Assembly (NCBI GenBank): GCA_963815325.1
Contig: CAWFGG010000005.1
Span: forward strand, 124,001 to 188,000
Origin: JABDII01 sp963815325
GTDB lineage: Bacteria; Gemmatimonadota; Gemmatimonadetes; Gemmatimonadales; GWC2-71-9
Reading direction: 5' to 3'
Length of the DNA stretch: 64,000 nt
Each line of letters starts with the position of its first letter. Within the stretch, counting starts at the first letter, position 1. The notes under the pieces were generated by a model, which was given only the letters and a program-made list of their open reading frames with translations, did no database searches and was not told where the DNA came from. Positions 19,030-28,291 of the stretch are shown one piece after another. A program made the translations under genes and the position numbers.

Positions 19030-19325
19030 TTGAAGGCCTCGAATGCAACACGGGAGATGATGCGATACATGATGATGTACGTCGCCGCCACCGCGATCAC
19101 GCCGTAGATCTGGGGCAGCGCGGACGCGCCTCCGCGCGGAACCCGCACCCACACATAGACAGCCATGAGCAAGGTCGCCACGAGGGCTCCACGGCGGGCG
19201 AGCCTATTGGCCCGCGCTTGGATCTCGTCGCGGCAGAAGACGCAGACGTCACCCAACACGGCGCTCGCATCCTTGCGGCCGCACTTGGGGCACGGAATCT
19301 CAGGCAACCCACTTGGCGACGGCAT
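19026..19325 (-). CDS. Small zinc-ribbon membrane protein
   Basis: 99 residues. N-terminal zinc ribbon made by CPKCG and CVFC, then two membrane helices (about 47-62 and 72-90). Overlaps the end of the isocitrate dehydrogenase gene by 26 bp and is coupled to the DUF4139 gene. Function unknown. Confidence 0.7.
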   Translation of the reverse strand: MPSPSGLPEIPCPKCGRKDASAVLGDVCVFCRDEIQARANRLARRGALVATLLMAVYVWVRVPRGGASALPQIYGVIAVAATYIIMYRIISRVAFEAFK

Positions 19326-20316
19326 CGCCGAACTCCTTGGTTGTGGCGGTACCGCCCAGGTCGCGGGTGCGGATGCCGTCCTCGACCAGGGTCCGTTGGA
19401 TCGAGCGGCGGATTCGGTCGCCGGCGTCCTTCTCGCCGAGGTGGTCGAGCATCATGGCGGCGGCCAGCATCTGGGCGGCCGGGTTGGCGACGCCTTTCCC
19501 CGCGATGTCGGGCGCGCTGCCGTGCACCGCCTCGAAGATCGCGGCGTTAGTCCCGATGTTGGCACCCGGGGCCAGGCCCAGGCCGCCGACCAGGCCGGAG
19601 GCCAGGTCGCTCAGGATGTCGCCGAACATGTTGGTGGTCACGATCACATCGAACTGCTCAGGGCGGAGCACCATCTGCATGGCGGTGTTGTCGATGATCA
19701 GATCGTTGACCTCGACCCGCCCAGCATAGTCTTTCGCGATGTCGCGGCCGACGTCGAGGAAGAGACCGCTCACCATCTTGAGGATGTTGGCCTTGTGAAC
19801 GATGGTGACCAACTTTCGGCCTGTCTTGACGGCATACTCGAAGGTGTAGCGCAGAACCCGCTCGCATCCTTCGCGCGTGAGGATGGCGATCGATTCCGCA
19901 ACGGCCCGGGGGTCATCGCCCACCTGCACATAGTGCTCCACCCCAACGTAGAGCCCCTCGAGGTTCTCCCGTACCAAGACCAGGTCGATGTGGTCGAACC
20001 GGCCACCCGGGAGCACGCTCTTGGTGGGCCGCACATTGGCGAACAGTTTGAATTCTTTCCGGAGAGCCACGTTGACCGAGCGGAATCCCGTGCCTACGGG
20101 CGTCGTGAGCGGGCCCTTGAGTGCTACCCGGTGCCGGTGAATGCTCTCGAGCATGGCATCGGGTATCGGAGTGCCCATGGTCTCGAGCGCCGCAATGCCG
20201 GCAATCTGCTCGTCCCACGCGAAGGGCACGCCGGTCGCCTGCAGCACCTTGATGGTCTGGGCCGTGATCTCCGGCCCGATCCCATCCCCGGGAATCAAGG
20301 TGACGGTGTAGGTCAC
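19300..20316 (-). CDS. NAD-dependent isocitrate dehydrogenase (IDH/IPMDH superfamily)
   Basis: Decarboxylating beta-hydroxyacid dehydrogenase of 338 residues. The start VTLIPGDGIGPE, the substrate loop SVNVALRKEFKLFANVRP, VRENLEGLYVGVEHY, TNMFGDILSDLASGLVGGLGLAPGANIG and AVHGSAPDIAGKG all match. The S-x-N-x2-LRK-x5-AN-x-RP pattern favours isocitrate over isopropylmalate as substrate. The GTG start at 20316 overlaps the upstream lipoprotein stop (GTGA). Not next to other TCA genes. Confidence 0.87.
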   Translation of the reverse strand: MTYTVTLIPGDGIGPEITAQTIKVLQATGVPFAWDEQIAGIAALETMGTPIPDAMLESIHRHRVALKGPLTTPVGTGFRSVNVALRKEFKLFANVRPTKSVLPGGRFDHIDLVLVRENLEGLYVGVEHYVQVGDDPRAVAESIAILTREGCERVLRYTFEYAVKTGRKLVTIVHKANILKMVSGLFLDVGRDIAKDYAGRVEVNDLIIDNTAMQMVLRPEQFDVIVTTNMFGDILSDLASGLVGGLGLAPGANIGTNAAIFEAVHGSAPDIAGKGVANPAAQMLAAAMMLDHLGEKDAGDRIRRSIQRTLVEDGIRTRDLGGTATTKEFGDAVAKWVA

Positions 20317-20960
20317 GGCTCCATCCCCCGAATCGGTAGCATGGCATCCATGGCCGCTTCGAGCGCCGCGACCGGTGTGCCGGCCCGGGCGTGTGCAATG
20401 GTGCGCCACAAGATCTGGCCCGATCGCGCGTCGACCAGCACGATACTCAGCTCGGCCCGGACCGCACCCGGCTCGGGTTGTTTGAACATGAGAGCCGCGG
20501 GGACGAGCGCGTGCCGCCCGCCGGAGATCGCCACGAGCGTCCGCAAGTGCGAGCGGAACGGATCGGGAATGACCTCGAGCTTGGGGGCACGCATCACGGC
20601 CTGCCCCATCTTGTCGGGATCGGTGACGACGCCCGGGGAACGGCGGGCGATGGCGCGCAGGTCGGGCGGGAGTTTCCAGTCCACTTCCGGCGACCTGGCC
20701 GTGAGCTTCTCGCCCACGATCGAATCGGCCCAGTTCAGGAGCACGGTCCGGTTGCGGAACAACTCACCGCTCGAGAGGGTCGAGTCGGCCACAATCAGGG
20801 TCAGGGGCAGGACAACGATGGATTGCCCGGCGAGCGACTCGGTCGAGAGCCCAATGGTCGGCGGGAGGGAGTCGGCCGGCGCCGGTGTCGTTTCGGAGCG
20901 TTGCCCGCCGCCGCAACCGACGGCCACGAGGAGCGCTGGGTAGAGAAATTTCTGGTTCAC
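20313..20960 (-). CDS. Predicted lipoprotein of unknown function
   Basis: 215 residues from a GTG start at 20960. N-terminal hydrophobic segment ending in a lipobox-like VAVGC, followed by a short Ser/Thr/Pro linker and a domain with DARSGQILWRT, resembling the GNA1162/CsgG-like class of surface lipoproteins that includes LVDARSGxxxW motifs. That resemblance is weak. First gene of the overlapping run down to 16164. Confidence 0.65.
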   Translation of the reverse strand: MNQKFLYPALLVAVGCGGGQRSETTPAPADSLPPTIGLSTESLAGQSIVVLPLTLIVADSTLSSGELFRNRTVLLNWADSIVGEKLTARSPEVDWKLPPDLRAIARRSPGVVTDPDKMGQAVMRAPKLEVIPDPFRSHLRTLVAISGGRHALVPAALMFKQPEPGAVRAELSIVLVDARSGQILWRTIAHARAGTPVAALEAAMDAMLPIRGMEP

Positions 20961-21248
20961 GGGTCCCCGGCAGCTGAATGAGGTGGGCCGGCCCCAAGGT
21001 GGACCAGCGTAACTTATGAAGTTACAACATGTTCGTTCGGGGCAGCAGGGCTCTCGCCACCGCAATGCGCGGCGGCCCGGAACCTAATCTCGGCGGGGGC
21101 GGATTCAAGATAAGGCGCCGCTGGTTGCCGGCATCCGGGGACACCGAGAGAAAAGGGAGTCATGCCGGTCCACGACGAGCGCCCCACCAAGTAAGAACGA
21201 GCGGCTGTCTCAGCCGCCCGCTCATTAGACCTAAGCCAATGGCGGAGC

Positions 21249-22100
21249 CTACCCCAGCGACATCCCACCGTCCACCACCAGCGTCTGGCCGGTGATGTGC
21301 CGCGCTTCCTCGGAGCAGAGGAACGCGATCACCCGGGCGATGTCCTCGGGGTCGGCCAGGCGGCCGAGCACGGATTTCTTCTGGGAGCGCTCGACCACGT
21401 CCGAGGGCAAGAACTCCATTCGCTCGGTGCGGATGAAGCCGGGCGCCACCGCGTTCACGTTGACGTTGGCCGATCCGAGATCGACGGCCGCGGCGCGGGT
21501 CAGCCCCTCCACCGCCGCCTTGCTCGCGGCGTAGTTGGCCACACCAAACCCCGGACGCCCCGCCGTGTGCGCGCTCACGCTCACGACCTTGCCGTAGCGC
21601 TGCACTCGGAAGTGCGGTGCCACGGCACGAATACAGTTGAAGGCGCCGGTGACGTTGGTGTCGAGCACCTCCGACCAGGCGCGCTCGGTCAACCGCCAGA
21701 GCGCCCCATCGACTGCGATGCCGGCGTTATTGACCAGGTAATGGAGTCCGCCCAACCGGGCGATGGTCTCATTGACGAAGTGTTCGACCGCCATACGGTC
21801 GCGCACGTCGCAGCGACAGGCGTAGACCTCGACCCCCATGCCCGAGAGCGACGTCTCGGTGAGCAGGGCCTGCTCGGTGACATCGCGGCCCGGGAGATCG
21901 ACAAAGCAGAACGCCACCTTTGCACCACGGCGGCCGAGTTCCATCGCGATCGAGCGGCCGAGGCCGGTAGCACCGCCGGTGACGATGGCCACTTTGCCGC
22001 GGTAGCCTTCCGCGATGGGCTGAGGCTGGGGTTCCTCGAGCGCGGCCTCGCCGGTGTGTTCCCAGGCCGGTGAGGTGTTGTACTTCTCGGAAAAGGACAT
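21249..22100 (-). CDS. SDR-family oxidoreductase, FabG-like
   Basis: 283-residue NAD(P)-dependent short-chain dehydrogenase. Cofactor motif TGGATGLG (near residue 41), NNAG, catalytic Ser in SVSAHTAG and YAASK, plus the C-terminal VVDGGMSLG typical of 3-oxoacyl reductases. An unusual 35-residue extension precedes the Rossmann fold. The ATG at 22100 is chosen because homologous folds cannot use the longer basic upstream part. Neighbours give no pathway. Confidence 0.85.
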   Translation of the reverse strand: MSFSEKYNTSPAWEHTGEAALEEPQPQPIAEGYRGKVAIVTGGATGLGRSIAMELGRRGAKVAFCFVDLPGRDVTEQALLTETSLSGMGVEVYACRCDVRDRMAVEHFVNETIARLGGLHYLVNNAGIAVDGALWRLTERAWSEVLDTNVTGAFNCIRAVAPHFRVQRYGKVVSVSAHTAGRPGFGVANYAASKAAVEGLTRAAAVDLGSANVNVNAVAPGFIRTERMEFLPSDVVERSQKKSVLGRLADPEDIARVIAFLCSEEARHITGQTLVVDGGMSLG

Positions 22101-22160
22101 GTGAAGGACCAACCTACCGGCCGCACCGGCCGGCGGCAAGCCGGGCCGTGCGGGCGGCCC

Positions 22161-23786
22161 TCAGCCTTCCAGCCCCATCCCCCAGGCGGCCAGGGAAATG
22201 GGCAGGCCGCCGTAACTGAGGAGTTCGTCGTGGAATGCACGCGGCGAGTACCGGGCGGCGCCGGTACGCTGGCGGTAGGCGGCCCGGAGCTGCTGGATCT
22301 CCCGGCGCCCCACCGCGTAGCACAGCTGGTAGGTGGGCCACGCGCAGTAGCGGCGCACCTCCCGTTCCGCGCTCACGCGGTCGATGGGCAGGTGCTCAAC
22401 CAGGTAGGTAACCGCCTCGTCCGGTGTCATGCCGCGAGTGTGGAGGCCGACGTCGAGGATGACCCTGATGGCCCGCCACAGGAGATGGACCTGCTGGAAC
22501 AGCCGCTCCTCGGGGGTACGATAGAACCCTTCCTCGCCCATCATTTCCTCGCAATAGAGGGCCCAGCCCTCCACCATGATGGGCGTCCAGCAGAACCGGC
22601 GAACCGAGGATTCGAGCGAGTGGGCGGTCAACAACTGCAGGTGGTGGCCCGGATAGCCCTCATGGACCGTGGTGGCGGTCAGCTCGTGAACGCAGTGCTC
22701 GCGTAGCATGCGGTCCACCGTTTCGGGCGATCCGCCGCCGTTGGGCACTGTGACGAAGAAGTATCCGGTCCGGCCGGCCATGAGCTGGCCCGGCGGTTGA
22801 TATGCCGCGAAGGGCACGATGGGCACCATGAAGGGTGGCGTCCGTACCAGCTCGAGTGCACCCGCCGGTACCGTGGCCAAGTCCCGGTCGCGCACGAAGG
22901 TCAGCGCACGATCCAAGGACGCTTGATACGCACCGAGCAGCCCGTCCGCTCCGGGGTGGTCCTCCCGCAACCGGCTCACCAGGTCACGCCAGGGTACTGA
23001 CGCGTCGATGGCGCGCGCCTGTCGTTCGATTTCCGCCGTGACTTCTTCCTCGAGGCGGAGTCCGTAGCGCCACAACTCGGGTGCGGTGTTCCGGAGGGCG
23101 TGCTCGTGATGAAGCCGCCGGTCGAACTGTTCCTCTCCGACCGCAAAGAACAGAAGATCAGGGTGAGCCTGCAGCTCAGTCTCGAGCGCCAAGCCAAATC
23201 GGGCCACTCGCTCATCCGCGTCGGCGGCCGCCGACGCGAGGTCGTCCGCCAAGGCCGGGACCGACCCACTCAAGGTCTCCGCCGCGGTTCGGAGTAACAG
23301 CCGCGCTCCGGGTATCGTCTGAGTGGCGGACTCGACAAAGACCGATGGGGGCTCGCACAGCGTCTCTTGGGCCGCATCGAGAAACTGGGGCACCTCACGG
23401 AGCCGAGCCAGCACTGCGCGCGCGCGATGGTCGACACTCGACTCTGCCCGAACCAGGAGTGTGTAGATGGCGGAACAAAGATGAGACAGCCAGAACTGCG
23501 GGTTGCGCACGTGGGGCTGTTCGTGCTGCAAGCGGGAGATCAGGACGCGGATGTCGCCGAGCAGTGCCGTCCGGTCGATTTCGTCCTGGAGCGACTCGAC
23601 TTCGAGATCCTCGACTGCGCCCGCCATGGCACGAAACGCAGCCAGATGCCGGCCGATGGATTCGACATCGAAAGCGCCGAGGCGGCTATCGTGATCCGTT
23701 GTGCCCGCCGCGGTCGCGGACGCCGGGTCGTAGTGCCACCGCAGATCGAGGTACGACCGGCAGAGCGCCTCAGTTGCTGGCGGCAT
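22161..23786 (-). CDS. DUF885 family protein, putative zinc peptidase
   Basis: 541 residues, mostly helical. The HEGYPGHH motif (about residue 385) is the conserved putative zinc site of the DUF885 family, related to carboxypeptidase-type metallopeptidases. No signal peptide is visible from the ATG at 23786, so it should be cytoplasmic, whereas many relatives are secreted. Its start overlaps the end of the LeuA-like gene by 17 bp. Confidence 0.85.
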   Translation of the reverse strand: MPPATEALCRSYLDLRWHYDPASATAAGTTDHDSRLGAFDVESIGRHLAAFRAMAGAVEDLEVESLQDEIDRTALLGDIRVLISRLQHEQPHVRNPQFWLSHLCSAIYTLLVRAESSVDHRARAVLARLREVPQFLDAAQETLCEPPSVFVESATQTIPGARLLLRTAAETLSGSVPALADDLASAAADADERVARFGLALETELQAHPDLLFFAVGEEQFDRRLHHEHALRNTAPELWRYGLRLEEEVTAEIERQARAIDASVPWRDLVSRLREDHPGADGLLGAYQASLDRALTFVRDRDLATVPAGALELVRTPPFMVPIVPFAAYQPPGQLMAGRTGYFFVTVPNGGGSPETVDRMLREHCVHELTATTVHEGYPGHHLQLLTAHSLESSVRRFCWTPIMVEGWALYCEEMMGEEGFYRTPEERLFQQVHLLWRAIRVILDVGLHTRGMTPDEAVTYLVEHLPIDRVSAEREVRRYCAWPTYQLCYAVGRREIQQLRAAYRQRTGAARYSPRAFHDELLSYGGLPISLAAWGMGLEG

Positions 23787-25032
23787 CGATTGCCTTCTCG
23801 CCGTGGGCTCGGGCCACGAGACGGTGGCATTCCTCCTCACTGAGGAGCCGGTCGGCCCGCTTGGCCGCCTGGAAGAGGGCGTCACAGGCGGCTTGGTCGG
23901 CGGGGTCGTAGCCATGATCCTTGAGCCAGACCTTCACATTCGACAGGCCCGACACGGCGGAGATCTCAATCCGCTGCTTGAGGCCGAACACGCCGGCCGG
24001 AATCGACGAATAGACCCGGTCCACCAGCCACGTGTCGCCCTTTTCCATGGCCTTCATGATGGCGGAGGCATGGACGCCGGTGGCGGTGCGGAACGCATCC
24101 TCCCCGACGACCGGGTAATTGGCCGGGATGGGAACGCCGGTGGCCTCCGAGACGACCTGACAGTACTCGAGGAGTTTGGACAGGTCGCCATCGTGCGCGC
24201 CGAGGAGGTAGAGATTGACGATGAGCAGGTCCATCTCGGCGTTCCCGACCCGCTCCCCGATACCGAGCGCCGTGGCATGGACGCGGTCGGCGCCGGCCTC
24301 GATCGCGGCCAGGCAGTTGGCGATGCCGAGGCCTCGGTCGCGATGGCCGTGCCAATCGATCTTCACCGCTTCACCCGTGGGGGCAATGATCTCGTCCCGC
24401 GCGTAGCGGACCAGGTGCCGCACCCCGTTGGGCGAGGCGTGGCCGGTGGTATCGGACAGGCAAATACGACGCGCACCGCAGCGAATGGCCGCCTGGTAGA
24501 GCGTCTTGATCGTCTCCGGCTGGGCCCGCGTCGTGTCTTCGGTCACATACATGACCCTGAGCCCATGGGACACCGCGAAGGTCACCGCCTCTTCGGTGGC
24601 CCGGAGCATCTTCTCGATGGTCCAATTCTCGGCGTACTGCCGGATGGCGGAGGACCCGATGAAGGTTGCTGCCTCGATCGACAAGCCGACTTCTTGGGAT
24701 ACGTTGACGATCGGCTCGATGTCCGCCACCACGGTGCGGGCGGCACAGTTGGGGTCGATGGGAAGCTTGGCGTCGACGATTTCCCGGGCCAGCGCCCGCA
24801 CCTGCTCCACCACTCGCGGGCCCGCGCCCGGCAGGCCGATGTCGGCGGCCCGGATGCCCAGATCGGCCATGAGATGAAGCAGCCGCAGCTTGGCGGCCAT
24901 GGGTGGGTCGATGACCGAGGGGCTCTGGAGCCCGTCGCGAAGTGATTCGTCGTTGAGCACGAAGGACGCGCTCCGATAGTCGAAGGCGCCGCCCAGGCTG
25001 TTCCAATCGTAGATGAGGTCGTTCTGGTCCAT
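23770..25032 (-). CDS. LeuA/homocitrate synthase family (HMGL-like) protein
   Basis: TIM-barrel acyl-CoA Claisen condensing enzyme family, 420 residues. The DESLRDGLQSP motif near residue 28 binds the divalent metal and oxoacid; IDWHGHRDRGLG supplies the metal His pair; GIGERVGNAEMD is the conserved glycine-rich loop. The C-terminal LeuA regulatory dimer domain is absent. Candidate activities are isopropylmalate, homocitrate or citramalate synthase; the sequence alone does not choose. Followed by the DUF885 gene. Confidence 0.8.
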   Translation of the reverse strand: MDQNDLIYDWNSLGGAFDYRSASFVLNDESLRDGLQSPSVIDPPMAAKLRLLHLMADLGIRAADIGLPGAGPRVVEQVRALAREIVDAKLPIDPNCAARTVVADIEPIVNVSQEVGLSIEAATFIGSSAIRQYAENWTIEKMLRATEEAVTFAVSHGLRVMYVTEDTTRAQPETIKTLYQAAIRCGARRICLSDTTGHASPNGVRHLVRYARDEIIAPTGEAVKIDWHGHRDRGLGIANCLAAIEAGADRVHATALGIGERVGNAEMDLLIVNLYLLGAHDGDLSKLLEYCQVVSEATGVPIPANYPVVGEDAFRTATGVHASAIMKAMEKGDTWLVDRVYSSIPAGVFGLKQRIEISAVSGLSNVKVWLKDHGYDPADQAACDALFQAAKRADRLLSEEECHRLVARAHGEKAIDAASN

Positions 25033-25068
25033 GGCTGTACGTTCACCGCAAAACGGAGGTAGGTCAAG

Positions 25069-26064
25069 CTAGAGGGCCGGCGGCTCCCGATGCCCACGAA
25101 CGAGCGAATCGGCCGCAATGCTGACGGACCCGGTGACTCCTTCGACCACCGCGCGGTCACCGATCATGGACGCCTCGAGCGTGGCGCCACGCAGGCGGGC
25201 GTCGCGGCCGATAATGGTATTGGCGATGGTGCTGCCGTGGATCCGGGTACCAGCCTCCACGCTGACGTTCGGCCCGATGACACTCCGCTCGATCACGACG
25301 CCCTCTTCGATGTAGACCGGATCGATAACTGTGACCCCGGGAAACTCACCCCGGCGAGCACCACCCGCGCTCAGAAGTGTCGCGTTGGTCTCGAGGAGGG
25401 TCTCGAGTTTACCGCAATCGTACCAGCCGCCCACTGCCGCCGTCCGGATCTTCTTGCCCCGCTCGATCATCCACTGGAACGCGTCGGTAAGGAAGTACTC
25501 GCCCAGATTGGGTGCGGCGGCGAGGGTGTGATCGATGCCCTGCCACAGGCTTTCGACATCGTGGATGTAGTAGAGCCCGATGTTGGCCAGCTTCGAGATC
25601 GGCTCGGACGGCTTCTCCACGATCCGGGTCATATACCCCTCCGCATCGGTTACCACCACCCCGAACCGCTGGTAGTCCTCGACCTCCTTGGCCCAGATGA
25701 TCCCATCGGCCTTGGTCCGATTGATTACCGTCAGATCCGCATCGAACACCGTGTCCACAAAGATGATGAGCATGGGACCACTGATGAACGGTCGCGCCAG
25801 GTTGACGGCGCCCGCAGTCCCATCCTGGACCCGCTGCTCTACGAACCGGGCGGGGATGCCGTAGCGCTCGGTCGCGTAGCGCTCCACCTCTTCCTTGAGG
25901 TGGCCGGTAATGAAAATCAGCTCGGACACATCGAGGCCCTCGAGCCGGTCCATGACCCAATCCATCACGGGCCGGCCCGCGACCTTGAGAAGCGGCTTGG
26001 GCACGTGGTAGGTGTGAGGGCGGAGACGAGTGCCCTTGCCGGCGAGCGGGATGACGACTTGCAT
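25069..26064 (-). CDS. Sugar nucleotidyltransferase with left-handed beta-helix end
   Basis: 331 residues. N-terminal nucleotidyltransferase with LAGKGTRLRPHT (the usual LAGGxGTRL with Lys for Gly) and KPLLKVAGRPV; metal-binding FVDTVF near residue 103; C-terminal hexapeptide repeats from about 245. Similar to glucose-1-phosphate thymidylyl/uridylyl-transferases. Coupled to the manC-type cupin gene upstream (stop/start overlap at 26064), so the pair probably makes an activated sugar for surface polysaccharide. Confidence 0.85.
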   Translation of the reverse strand: MQVVIPLAGKGTRLRPHTYHVPKPLLKVAGRPVMDWVMDRLEGLDVSELIFITGHLKEEVERYATERYGIPARFVEQRVQDGTAGAVNLARPFISGPMLIIFVDTVFDADLTVINRTKADGIIWAKEVEDYQRFGVVVTDAEGYMTRIVEKPSEPISKLANIGLYYIHDVESLWQGIDHTLAAAPNLGEYFLTDAFQWMIERGKKIRTAAVGGWYDCGKLETLLETNATLLSAGGARRGEFPGVTVIDPVYIEEGVVIERSVIGPNVSVEAGTRIHGSTIANTIIGRDARLRGATLEASMIGDRAVVEGVTGSVSIAADSLVRGHREPPAL

Positions 26065-26420
26065 CAGGGAATCCTTCCGTAGCGGTCTTCCAGGCGGACC
26101 AGGTCGTCCAATTCCGGGGTCGACGCTTCCAGGACGTCGCTGTCTTCGACCGCCTCGATCTGGTGAATCAGACCAGGCGGAATGTGGACACTCTCACCGG
26201 CTTTGAAGGAACGGGTCACGGTGTCGTCTCCCTCGCGGATGCGCAACAGCAGCTCACCCGAGAGCACGTACATGGTCTCGTCCTTCTCATTATGGTATTG
26301 CAGGCTCAGGATATGGCCGGCCCGGACATGCAGGATCTTCCCGACGTACCGGTCGGTCTGTGCCCAAATCAGCTCGTAGCCCCATGGTTTATCGACCCGG
26401 TATGGCAGCTCGGCCATCAA
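26064..26420 (-). CDS. Cupin, mannose-6-phosphate isomerase type II-like
   Basis: 118-residue single cupin barrel. KPWGYELIW at the N-terminus and the metal motifs HNEKDETMYVLSGE and PPGLIHQIEA match the isomerase domain of ManC/phosphomannose isomerase type II. It is coupled to the nucleotidyltransferase gene and overlaps the ferredoxin gene upstream by four bases. Confidence 0.85.
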   Translation of the reverse strand: MMAELPYRVDKPWGYELIWAQTDRYVGKILHVRAGHILSLQYHNEKDETMYVLSGELLLRIREGDDTVTRSFKAGESVHIPPGLIHQIEAVEDSDVLEASTPELDDLVRLEDRYGRIP

Positions 26421-26989
26421 TCCTCCAGTGGCAAGAGTATAAAGGCTGATGGCAATGCTACACAGGCTCGGACGCAGACCCCGCAGCCTACGCAGCCCTC
26501 CGCCCGGATCACCGGGTGGCCGTTCTCATCCATCACCAGCGCCTCTTCTCCGACGGGACAGGCATCGGCACAGACCCGGCAGGGCGACCCACGATAGGTA
26601 ATGCACCGGTTGGGATACAGCTCCAACGTGCCGAGCTTGAAACCATCCCAGCCATGCTCGGGCACCGTCAGCGCCTCGGTCGGACAGGCCCGGGCACAGG
26701 GCATGTCCGGGCAGACGATGCAGGCTTCCCGATACACGTCGATGTGCGGGGTTCCGGCCGCCAACCCGCCGTGGGTGCCCACCTTGATGATAGCCTTCGG
26801 CGGGCACACGTCGATGCAATCGCCGCAGCGGGTGCAGGCGGCCAGGAACCCCACCTCGGGCAGGGCGCCGGGAGGCCGCACGTAGCGGCGCCCGACGACC
26901 CGGCCTTCCGCCTGGTCCATGAGTCGTTCGACCCAATCGCCGATCGCGTCACGGAAGAAATCGCGCCGGGTGCCGGGCTTGAACTTCAT
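26417..26989 (-). CDS. Ferredoxin-type protein with four [4Fe-4S] clusters (NapG/MauM-like)
   Basis: 190 residues. A RRDFF twin-arginine-like motif at residues 8-12 suggests possible TAT export, though no clear hydrophobic core follows. Four cysteine clusters are visible in order: CTRCGDCIDVCP, CIVCPDMPCARACP, CITYRGSPCRVCADACP and CVGCGVCVRAC, the spacing of NapG/MauM proteins that pass electrons between quinol and periplasmic redox enzymes. It is 27 kb from the Nap operon and next to sugar genes, so its partner is uncertain. Confidence 0.75.
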   Translation of the reverse strand: MKFKPGTRRDFFRDAIGDWVERLMDQAEGRVVGRRYVRPPGALPEVGFLAACTRCGDCIDVCPPKAIIKVGTHGGLAAGTPHIDVYREACIVCPDMPCARACPTEALTVPEHGWDGFKLGTLELYPNRCITYRGSPCRVCADACPVGEEALVMDENGHPVIRAEGCVGCGVCVRACVALPSAFILLPLED

Positions 26990-27204
26990 GGGCCGGCTTT
27001 CGAGCGGTACGGGCGGTGCGGTGTGTTCACGTGGGATTCCGGAGGGTATGGGCAAGCATGACCATTCGCTGCTCGTTGGTGCCGAAGGCCTGGGCATCGA
27101 AACATATGCTGCCCCGGGAGCCCCGGGCGAGGGGCGTCCCCGTGGTATCCTGGCGGCAGTCCAGGCATATTCCCTGCTAAGCGTCCCAAACGTGGAGTGG
27201 TCGG

Positions 27205-27678
27205 ATGCGAATCCAGGTGGTTGTGACAGCCTTGATCTTGGCGTGGCCGGGGAGCCTCGTGGCGCAACGTGCGGCGGATTCCGCAGGCATAACCCAGGCG
27301 GCGCTCGACTATATCGAAGGGTGGTACGAGGGCAATGCGGAACGAATGACCCGGGCAGTTCACCCCGACTTGGTGAAACGCATCGTGGCGGAACAGGACG
27401 GCGTGAGCCACATCCAGGGGATGACAGCCGAGCAGCTGATCGGCTATACGGCGGGGGGCGGCGGGCGCCAGACCCCGGCGGAGAAGCGGCGGACGGAGGT
27501 GACGATCCTCGACATCTTCGGCAATGCCGCGAGTGTGCGGGTCGACGCCGATTCGTGGATCGATTATCTACAGATTGGCAAGGTGGACGGGGAGTGGAAG
27601 ATCCTGAATGTGCTGTGGGAGCTTCGCCCCGAGGTCAAGGCCAAGATGAAGGACCAGCAAAAGAAGCCACAACAGTAA
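27205..27678 (+). CDS. Secreted nuclear-transport-factor-2-like (lumazine-binding type) protein
   Basis: 157 residues with a signal peptide (VTALILAWPGSLVAQ) and one NTF2-like fold: ALDYIEGWYEGNAERMTRAVHPDLVKR and VDADSWIDYLQIGKVDGEWKILN match the putative lumazine-binding/SnoaL-like group. No catalytic residue stands out. Upstream of a small beta-barrel gene on the same strand. Confidence 0.72.
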   Translation: MRIQVVVTALILAWPGSLVAQRAADSAGITQAALDYIEGWYEGNAERMTRAVHPDLVKRIVAEQDGVSHIQGMTAEQLIGYTAGGGGRQTPAEKRRTEVTILDIFGNAASVRVDADSWIDYLQIGKVDGEWKILNVLWELRPEVKAKMKDQQKKPQQ

Positions 27679-27724
27679 GCGTCAGAATTCTGAGTATCCT
27701 GAGCCCCCTTAAGGAGATTCACAT

Positions 27725-28210
27725 ATGGGTAAGATCAAGTTTCTCGCCGCGTGTGCCGTCATGGTGGTGGCCAGCGCCGCTCAGCTGAGCGGCCAGATTC
27801 GTGTCGGTGGGCAAATCAACTTTGCCGACGACTTCGACTTCGGCTTGGGCCCCCGCATCGTGGTCGCCGACCCCGCACTCGGCGAGTTCCGATTCATCGG
27901 AACCTTCGACTTGTACTTTCCCGATGACAGAGCGGGCGTCGACATCGATTACTGGGAAATCAACGGCAATGTCGTCTACGATTTCGCTATTCAAAGTGCT
28001 CCGACGCTCGTGCCCTACGTCGGTGCCGGACTCAACATCGCCCATGCATCGGGTGGCGTTGGCAACCTCGGTGCGTCGGACACCAACCTCGGAGTGAACC
28101 TGCTCGGTGGAATGGAGTTTAAGACCGGCCGGCTTCGCCCCTTCGTCGAGTTGCGGGTGGAGCTCGAGGGCGGCGAGCAATTCGTGGTGACCGGGGGACT
28201 GCTCTTCTAG
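27725..28210 (+). CDS. Small outer-membrane beta-barrel protein
   Basis: 161 residues with a signal peptide (ACAVMVVASAAQLSG) and about eight amphipathic strands; the C-terminus ends in Phe (VTGGLLF), the usual BAM recognition signal. Similar in layout to OmpW/OmpA-like small barrels. An AAGGAG site lies eight bases upstream of the ATG. A strong hairpin follows. Confidence 0.75.
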   Translation: MGKIKFLAACAVMVVASAAQLSGQIRVGGQINFADDFDFGLGPRIVVADPALGEFRFIGTFDLYFPDDRAGVDIDYWEINGNVVYDFAIQSAPTLVPYVGAGLNIAHASGGVGNLGASDTNLGVNLLGGMEFKTGRLRPFVELRVELEGGEQFVVTGGLLF

Positions 28211-28243
28211 CGTCGAGTCGGGCACGGTCCAGCCGTGAGTCAG

Positions 28244-28280
28244 CAACGCGCGATGGTGGATGAACCACCATCGCGCGTTG
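28244..28280. terminator. Perfect 16-bp hairpin between convergent genes
   Basis: Arms 28244-28259 and 28265-28280 are perfectly complementary with a five-base loop (ATGAA). It lies between the stop codons of the barrel gene (+) and the sulfotransferase gene (-) and should stop both transcripts. No T-tract. Confidence 0.75.
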
Positions 28281-28291
28281 TGCACACGGAA